Assembly: GCF_029946505.1 (NCBI RefSeq)
Contig: NZ_JARZHG010000024.1
Location: 62,001-126,000, forward strand
Direction of reading: 5' to 3'
Origin: Polyangium sp. y55x31
GTDB lineage: Bacteria; Myxococcota_A; Polyangia; Polyangiales; Polyangiaceae
DNA length: 64,000 nucleotides
Shown: positions 43,228 to 51,300 of the stretch, one piece after another
How the letters are laid out: every line of letters begins with the position of its first letter
Numbering within the stretch: the stretch's first letter is position 1
Notes under the pieces: model-generated
The model's input: only the letters and a program-made list of their open reading frames with translations
Database searches by the model: none
Told to the model about the DNA's origin: nothing
Translations under genes and position numbers: made by a program

Positions 43228-44817
43228 CTACGGCCGAACGACGACCATCGTCCCTTCGCCCATCGCGTCGGTCACACCGTGCCAACCCTCTGGCAGCTCG
43301 GGCCCGGTCCAGTGAAAGAGCCTGCGCGCGTCGACGGGCGAGAGCGCGACAGCATGGAAAGTCTGCGCCTCCCCGAGCCCATCACCCCAGTACGTGCCCG
43401 CGAGCGCGTAGCCCGGTTCGAACTCCATGACCCAGGGCGCGTCGGCGACGTCGAAGTCGCCGTGCACCTCGCGGCTGTCGAGCGGTCCAGTTACCAGTTT
43501 CTTTCGAACCCGGAACGTCCCGCGCGCCGTCGACGCGCTCTCGGCCGCTTCCTTCAGCACGTCGCGTCCCGACGAGATCAGCGTCGCGTAGACCGGCTTC
43601 TGCCCCTCGTAGGCCGTGAGCGTCTGGTTGGCCAGGCTCACGTCCAGCCACTTCTGGTCGCCCTTCGCGAAATCCGGGAACTTCGTCCGGCGGACGATCA
43701 CCACGAGGTCCTGCGCGCGCAGCCAGTAACCCTCGCGCGACTGCTCGAAGCGCACGCCGTTCACCGTCCGGAACTTCCCGCTGAGCGGCACAGCCGTGCG
43801 CCGCTCGAGCTCCTCGTCCTCGATCGGCTCGGCCTCGCCCTTCTTGAGGTTCCACGCCGTCACGCCAGCCTTGTGCACGAAGGCCACGGGCAGCCCCATC
43901 TTCTCGACGTCGAGCCCGTGCCACGTCGTCCCGAGCGCAGGCTTGAGCCGGTCGATCGGCACCACCTGCCCGGACGGCGTGACGCCGAAGCGCCGGCCCT
44001 CGCCGGGATTCGGCGCGACGGAGGCGACGAACGACCCCGCAAGCGCGACGCCGCTGCCCTTGCGCAGCACGCCGCCCTTGAGGTCCGCCACGCGTGAAGC
44101 AAGCGGCGCGAGCGGCGCCACGGCCGGCGCCGGGAAAGCGAAGAACGAGCCCACCGTGCGTTTGCCCGCCGCATCCGCGCCATCGACGCCAGGCATCAGC
44201 ACAGGCGGGCCTGCGGGCACGCCGCGCGGATCGAGGGGCACATCGTTCGCCGCCGCGCCGAGCACCTCCGCATCGAGGGAGCCACGCTTGTTGAGGTAGC
44301 GCTTGAGATCCGGCTCTTCCGTGGATTGCTCCCCCGGCATCGGCAGGCGCGTGTAGAGCGGCACGCCTTCGGTGCGAGCGCGGCCGTAGCGGTAGGGCAG
44401 GGGGCGCGCGAGATCCGGGCCGGGCGGCAACGCCGCAGCGAGGGACGGATCCGTCGTCGCAGCCTCACCCGCGCACACGAAGCCGCGTGGCCTCACGACA
44501 TACCAGCCGCCCGGGCACTCCCTTCGCGTGAACGGCTCCGAGGAGCGTGCAATCGCAGCCCCTGCGCGGAGCTCCCCGAGCGGCCGGCCCTTCATCGAGG
44601 GCCGGTCGTACACCACAGTGCCGCTCTGCAGGACGATGAGCTTCGGGCCATCAACGGGCGGCGACGGCACCTCAGGCGGGGGCTCCTCCGTCGGCTCGCC
44701 CTTCGCAAGCGCAGGCGCGCCACCTCCCTTGCAGCCAAGAGGCGCGAGCGCGAGCACCGCGAGGAGCGGGAGCCCAAGGCGCGTAGTTCGGTTCGGGCCA
44801 GGGCGATCGTCTTGCAT
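43228..44817 (-). CDS. L,D-transpeptidase-fold (YkuD) lipoprotein with degenerate active site
   Basis: The 529-aa protein has a lipobox (LAPLGC, about residue 29), a Pro/Glu linker, an SH3-like stretch (about 55-115) and a C-terminal YkuD-like domain (about 395-525). KWLDVSLANQTLTAYEGQKPVYATLISSG is the usual start of that fold. The catalytic region should read HG...SHGC; here it reads YALAGTYWGDGL and TFHAVALSPVDARRLF, so the conserved His and the nucleophilic Cys both appear to be lost. It is therefore probably a non-catalytic wall-binding protein. Start ATG 44817; upstream frame extension is in the repeat region. Its leader overlaps repeat copy B. Confidence 0.72.
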   Translation of the reverse strand: MQDDRPGPNRTTRLGLPLLAVLALAPLGCKGGGAPALAKGEPTEEPPPEVPSPPVDGPKLIVLQSGTVVYDRPSMKGRPLGELRAGAAIARSSEPFTRRECPGGWYVVRPRGFVCAGEAATTDPSLAAALPPGPDLARPLPYRYGRARTEGVPLYTRLPMPGEQSTEEPDLKRYLNKRGSLDAEVLGAAANDVPLDPRGVPAGPPVLMPGVDGADAAGKRTVGSFFAFPAPAVAPLAPLASRVADLKGGVLRKGSGVALAGSFVASVAPNPGEGRRFGVTPSGQVVPIDRLKPALGTTWHGLDVEKMGLPVAFVHKAGVTAWNLKKGEAEPIEDEELERRTAVPLSGKFRTVNGVRFEQSREGYWLRAQDLVVIVRRTKFPDFAKGDQKWLDVSLANQTLTAYEGQKPVYATLISSGRDVLKEAAESASTARGTFRVRKKLVTGPLDSREVHGDFDVADAPWVMEFEPGYALAGTYWGDGLGEAQTFHAVALSPVDARRLFHWTGPELPEGWHGVTDAMGEGTMVVVRP

Positions 44818-44879
44818 CGAGGCGACGCATGCCAAAGGTCGCGTCGATGGGCCAAGTCTCGCGCGAAGGAGGGTCGCCT

Positions 44880-45247
44880 GGGGCGTGGAGCCGGGGCGCT
44901 GCCCCGGACCCCGCGGGGGCTGTCCGCCCCTCGACCCGGACCAGGGCAAGCCCTGGACCGCTGGGCGACGACTGCGCGGAGCGCAGTCGTCGCGGGGGAA
45001 GTTTCTTGTAGCTGTCCGCCTCCCTTTGCAGGCCAAACCCTGGACTCGGGGCGGAAAAACTGCGCGATGCGCAGTTTTTCCGACGGGCCGGTGGCTGGCC
45101 AGCCCGTCGCCGGTCTTGCTTGCGGCTGTTCGATGAACTGCGCATCGCGCAGTTCATCGACCCCGAGTCCAGCGCTTGCGCTGGTCCGGGTGCAGGGGCG
45201 GACAGCCCCTGCTGGGGCCTGGGGCAAAGCCCCAGCGAGGCGCTCCC
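44880..45247. repeat. Hairpin-module repeat element, copy B
   Basis: Copy B has three long hairpins with 3-nt loops: 44965-44993 (GGA loop, CGACTGCGC arms), 45052-45082 (GAT loop) and 45131-45159 (ATC loop, identical arms to copy A). The left GC module (44889-44959) and right module (45160-45245) are inverted relative to each other as in copy A. Between the first and second hairpin is a remnant of another module (45031-45051), so copy B looks nested or partly duplicated. It fills the gap between two minus-strand genes; no coding sequence is seen. Confidence 0.85.
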
Positions 45248-45251
45248 CTTC

Positions 45252-45674
45252 CTACCCGCGTTCGCGGGCTGCTTCGTCGCCGAGCCAACCGGCCAGCGTG
45301 GCGAGGCCGAGGGCCACGATGGAGAGTGCGACGCTTGCTGGTGGCGTTGGACCTTCGGGGTGGACGGCGCGCAGGACGAGGCTCACGGCGAAGGGGAGCA
45401 GTGCGCAGATCGAGAGCCAGAGGAACAGGAAGCTCAGGTCTCGCGCTCGGGATCCCGGGCGATACGTGTCGTGTACTCGGGCGAAATACATGGATGACAA
45501 GGAACCGCTGACGAGCCCTGCGGCGAGGTTTACGGCGGCTGCGACGCCCCAGACGTGTGCGCCTGAGAGCATCGCGACGACGTCGAAGCCGAGGGAGATC
45601 GCGAAGAAGACGAGCGGGAGCACGATGAGCAGCGTGTACACGTCACCGCGGCCGGCGTGCGCGATCGTTCTCAT
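45252..45674 (-). CDS. Small four-span membrane protein
   Basis: The 140-aa protein has four hydrophobic helices (about 13-35, 42-63, 83-102 and 115-133) with short loops. It resembles DUF2231-type inner-membrane proteins by layout only; no motif is diagnostic. An SSMYFARVHDTYRPGSRARDL loop lies between helices 2 and 3. Its stop lies about five bases from repeat copy B. No function can be assigned. Confidence 0.6.
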   Translation of the reverse strand: MRTIAHAGRGDVYTLLIVLPLVFFAISLGFDVVAMLSGAHVWGVAAAVNLAAGLVSGSLSSMYFARVHDTYRPGSRARDLSFLFLWLSICALLPFAVSLVLRAVHPEGPTPPASVALSIVALGLATLAGWLGDEAARERG

Positions 45675-45817
45675 GAGGGCTCCAGGCGGGGGCGCTCGCG
45701 CCTCCTTTGGCCCTCGATTGGAAGGGGCGTGCCAGCGCTTGCTGCTTCGCGCTCTTCACGCCCTCGATCTCCGTGTTCCCTGGTCTACGCGTTCCTCGGA
45801 CTACGCGTTCTCCGCGC

Positions 45818-46402
45818 TCACCGGCCCCTGCGTGTGGATACGTAGTCGTTCACGAAGCGGAGCTGCCCTTCGCGCATTGCGACACGCCTCCGCGCGCGGA
45901 TCCAGGCGATGGCCTCCTCGACGCTCATCCCTCGATGCAGCGCCAGGTAACACACGACGAGCGCCACGCTCCGGCCCACCCCGCTCGCGCAGTGCACGTA
46001 GACCCGGTGCCCCGCCTTGATGTGCACGGTGAGGAACTCGATCGCGCGGTCGGCGTCTTCGGGGCTTGGCGCGTTCATGTCCCAGCAGGGGATCTGCAGA
46101 TAGTCCATGCCTGCGGCGCGCAGCGTCCCGATCGGCTCCACGAGCTCGCTCGTCGCGTTCACCACGGCGCGCACGCCGAGCCGCTCGAGCTCGGCCACGT
46201 CGCTCGGCACGAGAAAGCCGCCGAGCAGGATCTCTGGTGTGATCCATGTCCGCCAGCCTCGATCCGGCGACAGCTCCACCAGGGTCCGGCGCGCGGCGAG
46301 AAAGACGTAGAAGGCGGCGCGGTAGGGGTGCAGCAGCGCGGGGTGCAGGGTCTTGCCGGGCGTCACCTCGCGTTCTTGATGCGTCCAGCGTCCCTCCGCC
46401 AT
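45818..46402 (-). CDS. Dual-specificity protein phosphatase-like protein
   Basis: The 194-aa protein contains the Cys-based phosphatase P-loop HCASGVGRS (about residue 135) with general-acid Asp in the WDMNAPSPEDADR loop about 35 residues earlier, the layout of dual-specificity phosphatases. An N-terminal hydrophobic stretch (LLHPYRAAFYVFLAARRTLVEL) may be a membrane-associated helix. Such enzymes remove phosphate from Tyr/Ser/Thr or from phosphoinositides. Start ATG 46402, 20 bases after murJ, so it is probably co-transcribed with it. Overlap with other frames is shadow. Confidence 0.88.
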   Translation of the reverse strand: MAEGRWTHQEREVTPGKTLHPALLHPYRAAFYVFLAARRTLVELSPDRGWRTWITPEILLGGFLVPSDVAELERLGVRAVVNATSELVEPIGTLRAAGMDYLQIPCWDMNAPSPEDADRAIEFLTVHIKAGHRVYVHCASGVGRSVALVVCYLALHRGMSVEEAIAWIRARRRVAMREGQLRFVNDYVSTRRGR

Positions 46403-46421
46403 CTGCCTCTGCGGGAGGATG

Positions 46422-48026
46422 TCAGCGCCGCGCTCGCCGGAGGAGCGAGCGCAGGTCGAAGAGACCGAGCAGCGGGCAGAGCACGAGGAATGCGGCGCCG
46501 AACGTACCGAGCGACAGCATCGCGCCGATCGTCGTCCCTGCGAGTGACGTGGGCAGAATGGAACGGACGAGGACACCTGCGCCCACGGAGAGCGCGCCGA
46601 GCAGCGCGATCCGCCCTGTGCGAATCGCCCCGAGCCCGAGCCCTCCGATCGCTCGGGACAGCCGGATTCCCATCGCGCACGTCTCCACCCAGCCTGCGAT
46701 CACCGCGCCGAGCACCACGCCGAGCACGCCGAGCGGCTGCATCAAGACGAGCGCGAGCGCCGTGCTCACGACGACCCGCAGCACCGCGAACCTCGCCGGC
46801 GTGTGCGTGTCGCCGAGCGCGTACGCCGTCGTCGTCAGCACGCGCCCCGCGGCGTTCCCGAGCAGCGCGAACCCGTACGCTGCGAGGAGCGGTTTTACCC
46901 GCGCGGTTGCTTCTTGATCGAACGTCCCGGTCTGGAGCAAGAGCGCCACGAGGTCCCCGCCGAGCAGCACGAACACGAGCGTCGCCGGCACGGTCAGCAC
47001 GGCGATACGCGCGAGCGACGCGCCGAGCCGCGCGCGCACCGCTGCGTTCCGCTTCGCCACGTCTGCCTCCGCCGTGTCGCGTGAAAACTCGGGCAACGCC
47101 GCCGCGGCCTCGCCTGTCCCGAGCACGCTCATCGGCAAGAGGTAGATCGTCTGCGCGTAGCCGAACGTCGCGTTCGCGCCCGTTCCCAGGAAGCTCACGA
47201 GCAGCGTGTCGACGAGCCCCGAGATCTGGATGATCCCGCGGCCCACGAGCGCGCCGGGCAGCCGCGCCGCCGCCTCCCGCACGTGTGGATCCTTCGCGTC
47301 GAAGCGCGGCGTGATCCCTCCGAGGAGCCTCCGCGCCGCCGGAAGCAGCACCACGAGCTGCAAGAACGCCCCCGCGAACGCGCCCCACGCGAGCGCCGTG
47401 GCGAGCGCGCCGCCTCGCTGCCCGAGGAACGTCCCCGCCACGACGAGCGCTGCGATCTGCGCCAGGCTCCACACCACGGGCGCCGCGTACGGCAAGAAGA
47501 AGCGCCGGTGCGCGTTCAGCACGCCGAGCCCCCACGCCGACAGCACGAGCAGGCCCGTCATCGGGAAGACGATGCGCACGATGATCGCCGTCCCCGCGAG
47601 CTTCTCCTCGTCGAACCCCGCCGCCACGAGCCACGACAGCCACGGCGCGAACAAGACGCCGAGCGCGGACGCCGCCGTCACCACCACGAGCAAGAGCCCG
47701 AGCGCCGACCGCGCGAACCGCGCCGCCTCCTCGCCTTTGCCTTCGCCGCGCAGCCGCGCGTAGAGCGGGATGAACGTCGCGGAGAGCGTCCCTTCGCCCA
47801 TCAGGTTCTGCGTGATGTTCCCGACGCGGAACGCGGCCGCGATCATGTCCGCCCAGGCCGATGTCCCGAAGTAGTGGGCCATGACGCGCTGCCGCACGAG
47901 CCCCACGAGCCGCGACAGCACGATCCCCGCGGTCACGAGCGCCGCCGAGCGCGCGCCGCCTCCTGCCTTGGGAGGAGCTTCCTCGCGGCCTTTCGTCTCC
48001 GTCGCAGCCGGATCGACGCTCTGCAC
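46422..48026 (-). CDS. murJ: Lipid II flippase MurJ
   Basis: The 534-aa protein has about fourteen transmembrane helices and the MATE-like MurJ pattern. An Arg-rich first helix region (VGLVRQRVMAHYFG), AFRVGNITQNLMGEGTLSATFIPLY, and the later NATFGYAQTIYLLPMSVLGTGEAAAALPEFSRDTA are the conserved parts. It flips lipid II across the inner membrane for peptidoglycan synthesis. The soluble start (MQSVDPAATETK) is low complexity. The dual-specificity phosphatase gene follows in an apparent operon; linkage of a phosphatase with murJ suggests regulation of wall synthesis, which is inference. Confidence 0.95.
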   Translation of the reverse strand: MQSVDPAATETKGREEAPPKAGGGARSAALVTAGIVLSRLVGLVRQRVMAHYFGTSAWADMIAAAFRVGNITQNLMGEGTLSATFIPLYARLRGEGKGEEAARFARSALGLLLVVVTAASALGVLFAPWLSWLVAAGFDEEKLAGTAIIVRIVFPMTGLLVLSAWGLGVLNAHRRFFLPYAAPVVWSLAQIAALVVAGTFLGQRGGALATALAWGAFAGAFLQLVVLLPAARRLLGGITPRFDAKDPHVREAAARLPGALVGRGIIQISGLVDTLLVSFLGTGANATFGYAQTIYLLPMSVLGTGEAAAALPEFSRDTAEADVAKRNAAVRARLGASLARIAVLTVPATLVFVLLGGDLVALLLQTGTFDQEATARVKPLLAAYGFALLGNAAGRVLTTTAYALGDTHTPARFAVLRVVVSTALALVLMQPLGVLGVVLGAVIAGWVETCAMGIRLSRAIGGLGLGAIRTGRIALLGALSVGAGVLVRSILPTSLAGTTIGAMLSLGTFGAAFLVLCPLLGLFDLRSLLRRARR

Positions 48027-48068
48027 GGGCCGCTTCTACCCCAAGGAGGCGCAAGCTAGAATCGCAAG

Positions 48069-49802
48069 ATGCTTGCCCCTACCGCCTTCCGTGGGCTCTC
48101 GGCTTGCCTTCGAGCCTCGTCTGCCGGCGTTGTCCGGTCCTCCTTTTTCGCCGGGATCGCGCTCGTCACGCTCGCCGCGTGCGGCGCGACCACCCGCACC
48201 GAGAACCCCGGCGCCGGCGGCGAAGGCGGCGAGACCTGGAGCGCAGGCCCCGGCGTGGGCGGCGCGGGTGCGGGCGGCGCCGGCGGGACGGGCGCGGGGC
48301 CGAGCGGGCTCCAGTCGCTCGAGCACATCGACCTCGGCGAGATCCCGCTGAACACGCTCCAGCCCTTCGACGTCCCCGACCGCGCGCTCGGCCTCACGGT
48401 CGCGGTCGGCGCGGCGGACGTGAACGACGTCGTGGGCATCAGCCGCCTGCGTCCCCCCTCGGGCGAGCCGGTCATCTTCAACTACGCGATGCCCGACAAG
48501 ACGAACCTCGCGTTCGCGAACTACGGCTGGGTGGGCGGCGCGAACCCGCAGTCCGACGCGGCGAACGCCTGGCCCATGCAGCAAGGCCAGTGGCGCATCG
48601 CGCTCGGCGACGACGACGGCTCGCTCAAAAGCGCGCACGTGGACGTGTGGATCCGCCGCACGAAGGACGGCCTCTTCCACGGCGGCGTCGTCGACGTGAA
48701 CGTCTTCATCGCCCCGAACGCGAGCACGCAGAACTACGTGAACCAGGTCCTCTCGGACATGTTCGTCGACTACGCGGGCCTCGGCCTCGGCAAGGTCACC
48801 TTCCTGCCGCTCGCCGCGAACTTCACGACCGTCGACGACTACAACGAGTACCGAAACCTGCTCGCCTCCTCGGCCGGCGCCGGCGACGCCCCGGCCTTGA
48901 ACCTCTTCGTCATCGGCAGCTTCGGCTCCGAGTTCGGCCAGGCCATCGGCGTCGCGGGCGGCATCCCTGGTAGCCCCGCGCTCCACGGCACGACGATGAG
49001 CGGCGTCGCGTACATGCCCTCGGGCAACCCCCAGTACGACGCGACCGTCCTCCGCCACGAGGTCGGCCACCTCTCGGGCCTCTTCCACACGACCGAGTTC
49101 TCCGTCGAGGAGACCGATCCGCTCAGCGACACCGACGAGTGCCCGACGTCCGTGATCCAGTCGAACCCCGACAACTGCCCGGACATCACGAACACGATGT
49201 TCCCGATCGCCTACGGCGCGCTCGACCTGACGGAAGCGCAGAAGCGTGTCCTCCAGGGCAGCGCGCTCTACCGCGGCATCCTCGAACAAGGCGCCGAGCC
49301 CGCGCCGCCGCTCCCGCCCTCCGGCGCCAAGGTCGCCTCGCCGCCCTCACCCCTCGCGCCCGAGCCCCCCTTCGCGATCGTCGCCACGCGCCGCCCGAAC
49401 AAGCCACTGCCGGCAAACCCCTCGTCCCTCGAACGTGTCCTCGGCGCGGTCTGGTGCGCCCACGGCAAGGGCGACTACGAGGCCCTCGCGATCCGCATCG
49501 CCGGCGCCGCCGCCCCCAGCACGCTCCGCGCGCTCGTCCTCGACGACAAGGCCTCCGAGCTGATCCGCGCCCGCGCCCTCGGCGCATACGTCCGCGTCTC
49601 CCAAGGCGACGAACGCACGCGCGCCACCAAGCTCGCCGAAACCCTGGCGACCCAGGAAACCGCGAGCACCGATCTGCGCGTCGCAGCCCTCCGCTCGCTC
49701 GCCCGCTTCGCGCCGTCCAAGGCACGCCAATCCGCCGCAACTGCAGCGCAATCCGGAGATCCGGTCGTGCGGTCGGTCGCTTGGAACCTGCGTGGAAAGT
49801 GA
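48069..49802 (+). CDS. Metzincin-type zinc metalloprotease lipoprotein with C-terminal HEAT-like repeats
   Basis: The 577-aa protein has a lipobox (LAACGATT, about residue 37) and a Gly/Ala-rich linker (45-78). A metalloprotease domain contains the full metzincin motif HEVGHLSGLFH (HExxHxxGxxH, about residue 338). Residues 460-575 have helical pairs (LRALVLDDKASELIRARALGAYVRV, DLRVAALRSLARFAP) like HEAT repeats. It is probably a surface or outer-membrane protease, possibly for predation or self-processing. Start ATG 48069; murJ diverges 42 bases away. Confidence 0.82.
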   Translation: MLAPTAFRGLSACLRASSAGVVRSSFFAGIALVTLAACGATTRTENPGAGGEGGETWSAGPGVGGAGAGGAGGTGAGPSGLQSLEHIDLGEIPLNTLQPFDVPDRALGLTVAVGAADVNDVVGISRLRPPSGEPVIFNYAMPDKTNLAFANYGWVGGANPQSDAANAWPMQQGQWRIALGDDDGSLKSAHVDVWIRRTKDGLFHGGVVDVNVFIAPNASTQNYVNQVLSDMFVDYAGLGLGKVTFLPLAANFTTVDDYNEYRNLLASSAGAGDAPALNLFVIGSFGSEFGQAIGVAGGIPGSPALHGTTMSGVAYMPSGNPQYDATVLRHEVGHLSGLFHTTEFSVEETDPLSDTDECPTSVIQSNPDNCPDITNTMFPIAYGALDLTEAQKRVLQGSALYRGILEQGAEPAPPLPPSGAKVASPPSPLAPEPPFAIVATRRPNKPLPANPSSLERVLGAVWCAHGKGDYEALAIRIAGAAAPSTLRALVLDDKASELIRARALGAYVRVSQGDERTRATKLAETLATQETASTDLRVAALRSLARFAPSKARQSAATAAQSGDPVVRSVAWNLRGK

Positions 49803-49925
49803 CAGAAATGCTGTCTTTTCGGCGCTCGCGCTTCGTGCTACGACAATCGCGGCGCAGGGGGAAGATGCAGAGGTCACGCGCGTGATGAGTCGTTTCGCAA
49901 TTCCCTCGGTCGGAGGTCGGTCCAC

Positions 49926-50873
49926 GTGAGCGGAGAGCCGCGACTGCTCCCCTTGCGGATCTGTCTGGTCGACATGAACAACGGACATGTCAACCAGGCG
50001 ATGCGATGCCTGCGCGGCATCGTGTCGACCTTCTTCGACCGCGTCCGCCGGCACAACCCAACCCTCGAGTGCGAGCTCGGCGAAGTCTCGCCACGCGACA
50101 CCCAAAACCCCGTCCCCCGCAACTACGACCTCTACATCTCGACCGGCGGACCCGGCTCCCCCTACGACGGCGACGGGATGCCATGGGTCACAGACTACTC
50201 AGGCTTCCTCGACCACGTCGTCGACTCGTCCATCCGCGGCGGCGAGGAGCAAAGCGCCCTCTTCGCCATCTGTTACTCGTTCGAGATGGTCGTGCGGCAC
50301 TTCCGCCTGGCCGCCGTCGTGCCCCGCACCGAACGAAAGTTCGGCGTGATGCCCATCTACACGACCCCGGAAGGCCAAGCCCACCCGCTACTCCGCCCCT
50401 TCGGCGACCGTCTCTTCGCCTTCGAGCACCGAAGCTGGGAAGCCGTCGACCTCGACGAGCCCCTGCTCGAATCCCTCGGCGGCTCCCTCCTCGCCCGCGA
50501 GAGCCGCGACGGCATGTCCAAAGGCCGCGCCATCCTCGGTCTCGACGTGACCGCCGGCGTCGAAGCCGTCCAGTTCCACCCCGAAGCCGACCGCCCCGGC
50601 GTCATGAACTGGGTCTCCCGCCCCGAACAAGCCGCCGCCTTCAAAGCCGCCTACGGCGAAGTAACCTACCAGGCGATGCTGCGCACCCTCGACGACCCGC
50701 GCCGTCTCGCCCGCACCTACGCCCTCGTGATCCCCGGCTGGATGGCCCGCCGCTTCAACATGCTCGCCCAGTTCCGCGGCTACGTGGAACTGCCGCCGCC
50801 AAGCGAGAGCCAGGCGGATATTTTCGCCTCTCCTCCGATCCAGGATCGTCCGGCGCAGGCAGCCTCGGCCTGA
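49926..50873 (+). CDS. Class I glutamine amidotransferase-like protein
   Basis: The 315-aa protein shows the class I GATase fold: [11 protein letters not shown] (about 69-79), the nucleophile elbow AICYSFEMV with Cys near 114, and VQFHPEAD with the catalytic His near 218. The elbow lacks the usual Gly residues (normally GxCxG, here AICYS). No synthetase domain or partner gene is present, so the acceptor reaction is unknown; a gamma-glutamyl hydrolase-like role is possible. The C-terminal 80 residues after the GATase fold are Arg/Pro-rich. The start is GTG 49926. Repeat copy C follows the stop. Confidence 0.75.
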   Translation: MSGEPRLLPLRICLVDMNNGHVNQAMRCLRGIVSTFFDRVRRHNPTLECELGEVSPRDTQNPVPRNYDLYISTGGPGSPYDGDGMPWVTDYSGFLDHVVDSSIRGGEEQSALFAICYSFEMVVRHFRLAAVVPRTERKFGVMPIYTTPEGQAHPLLRPFGDRLFAFEHRSWEAVDLDEPLLESLGGSLLARESRDGMSKGRAILGLDVTAGVEAVQFHPEADRPGVMNWVSRPEQAAAFKAAYGEVTYQAMLRTLDDPRRLARTYALVIPGWMARRFNMLAQFRGYVELPPPSESQADIFASPPIQDRPAQAASA

Positions 50874-50879
50874 GGGGGG

Positions 50880-51222
50880 AGATTGGGGCGTTGCCCCAAA
50901 CCCCAGCGGGGGCTGTCCGCCCCCTGCACCCCGGACCAGGCACGGCCTGGACCGAGGGTCGATGAACTGCGCGATGCGCAGTTCATCGAACGGGCCCCAT
51001 GGCAAGACCACGCGCGGGGTTGCCAGCCAAGCCGGCAGCGCTGCGCCGTCGCGTGGCCACGTTGGCCCCGCTGTCGCGGCTGGCAGCGTCGTCGACCGGC
51101 TGTGGGAAAAACTGCGCGTAGCGCAGTTTTTCCCCCCCGAGTCCAGCGCTTGCGCTGGTCCGGGTCCAGGGGTGGACAACCCCTGGTCGGGGTCCGGGGT
51201 GAAACCCCGGCGGCTACGCCCT
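50880..51222. repeat. Hairpin-module repeat element, copy C
   Basis: Two perfect hairpins with 3-nt loops lie at 50960-50988 (GAT loop, GATGAACTGCGC arms) and 51104-51134 (GTA loop, GGGAAAAACTGCGC arms), in the opposite left-right order to copy A. The outer GC modules are at 50886-50955 and 51138-51215. About 115 variable bases with smaller inverted repeats lie between. It sits between the amidotransferase stop and transketolase start; no gene is seen. Confidence 0.85.
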
Positions 51223-51300
51223 GGGCGGGCACCACGCTCTGCCTCCTCGTCTGCTTTCCTTCGGGCTCGATCTCGCCTAGAGACGCGCGCGGAGGATGCG

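Noticed and set aside
44889-45245. The repeat copy B region as the 5' part of the YkuD-type gene or of a new gene
   Set aside because: The frame is open, but the encoded residues are translations of the repeat seen also in non-coding copies A, C and D.
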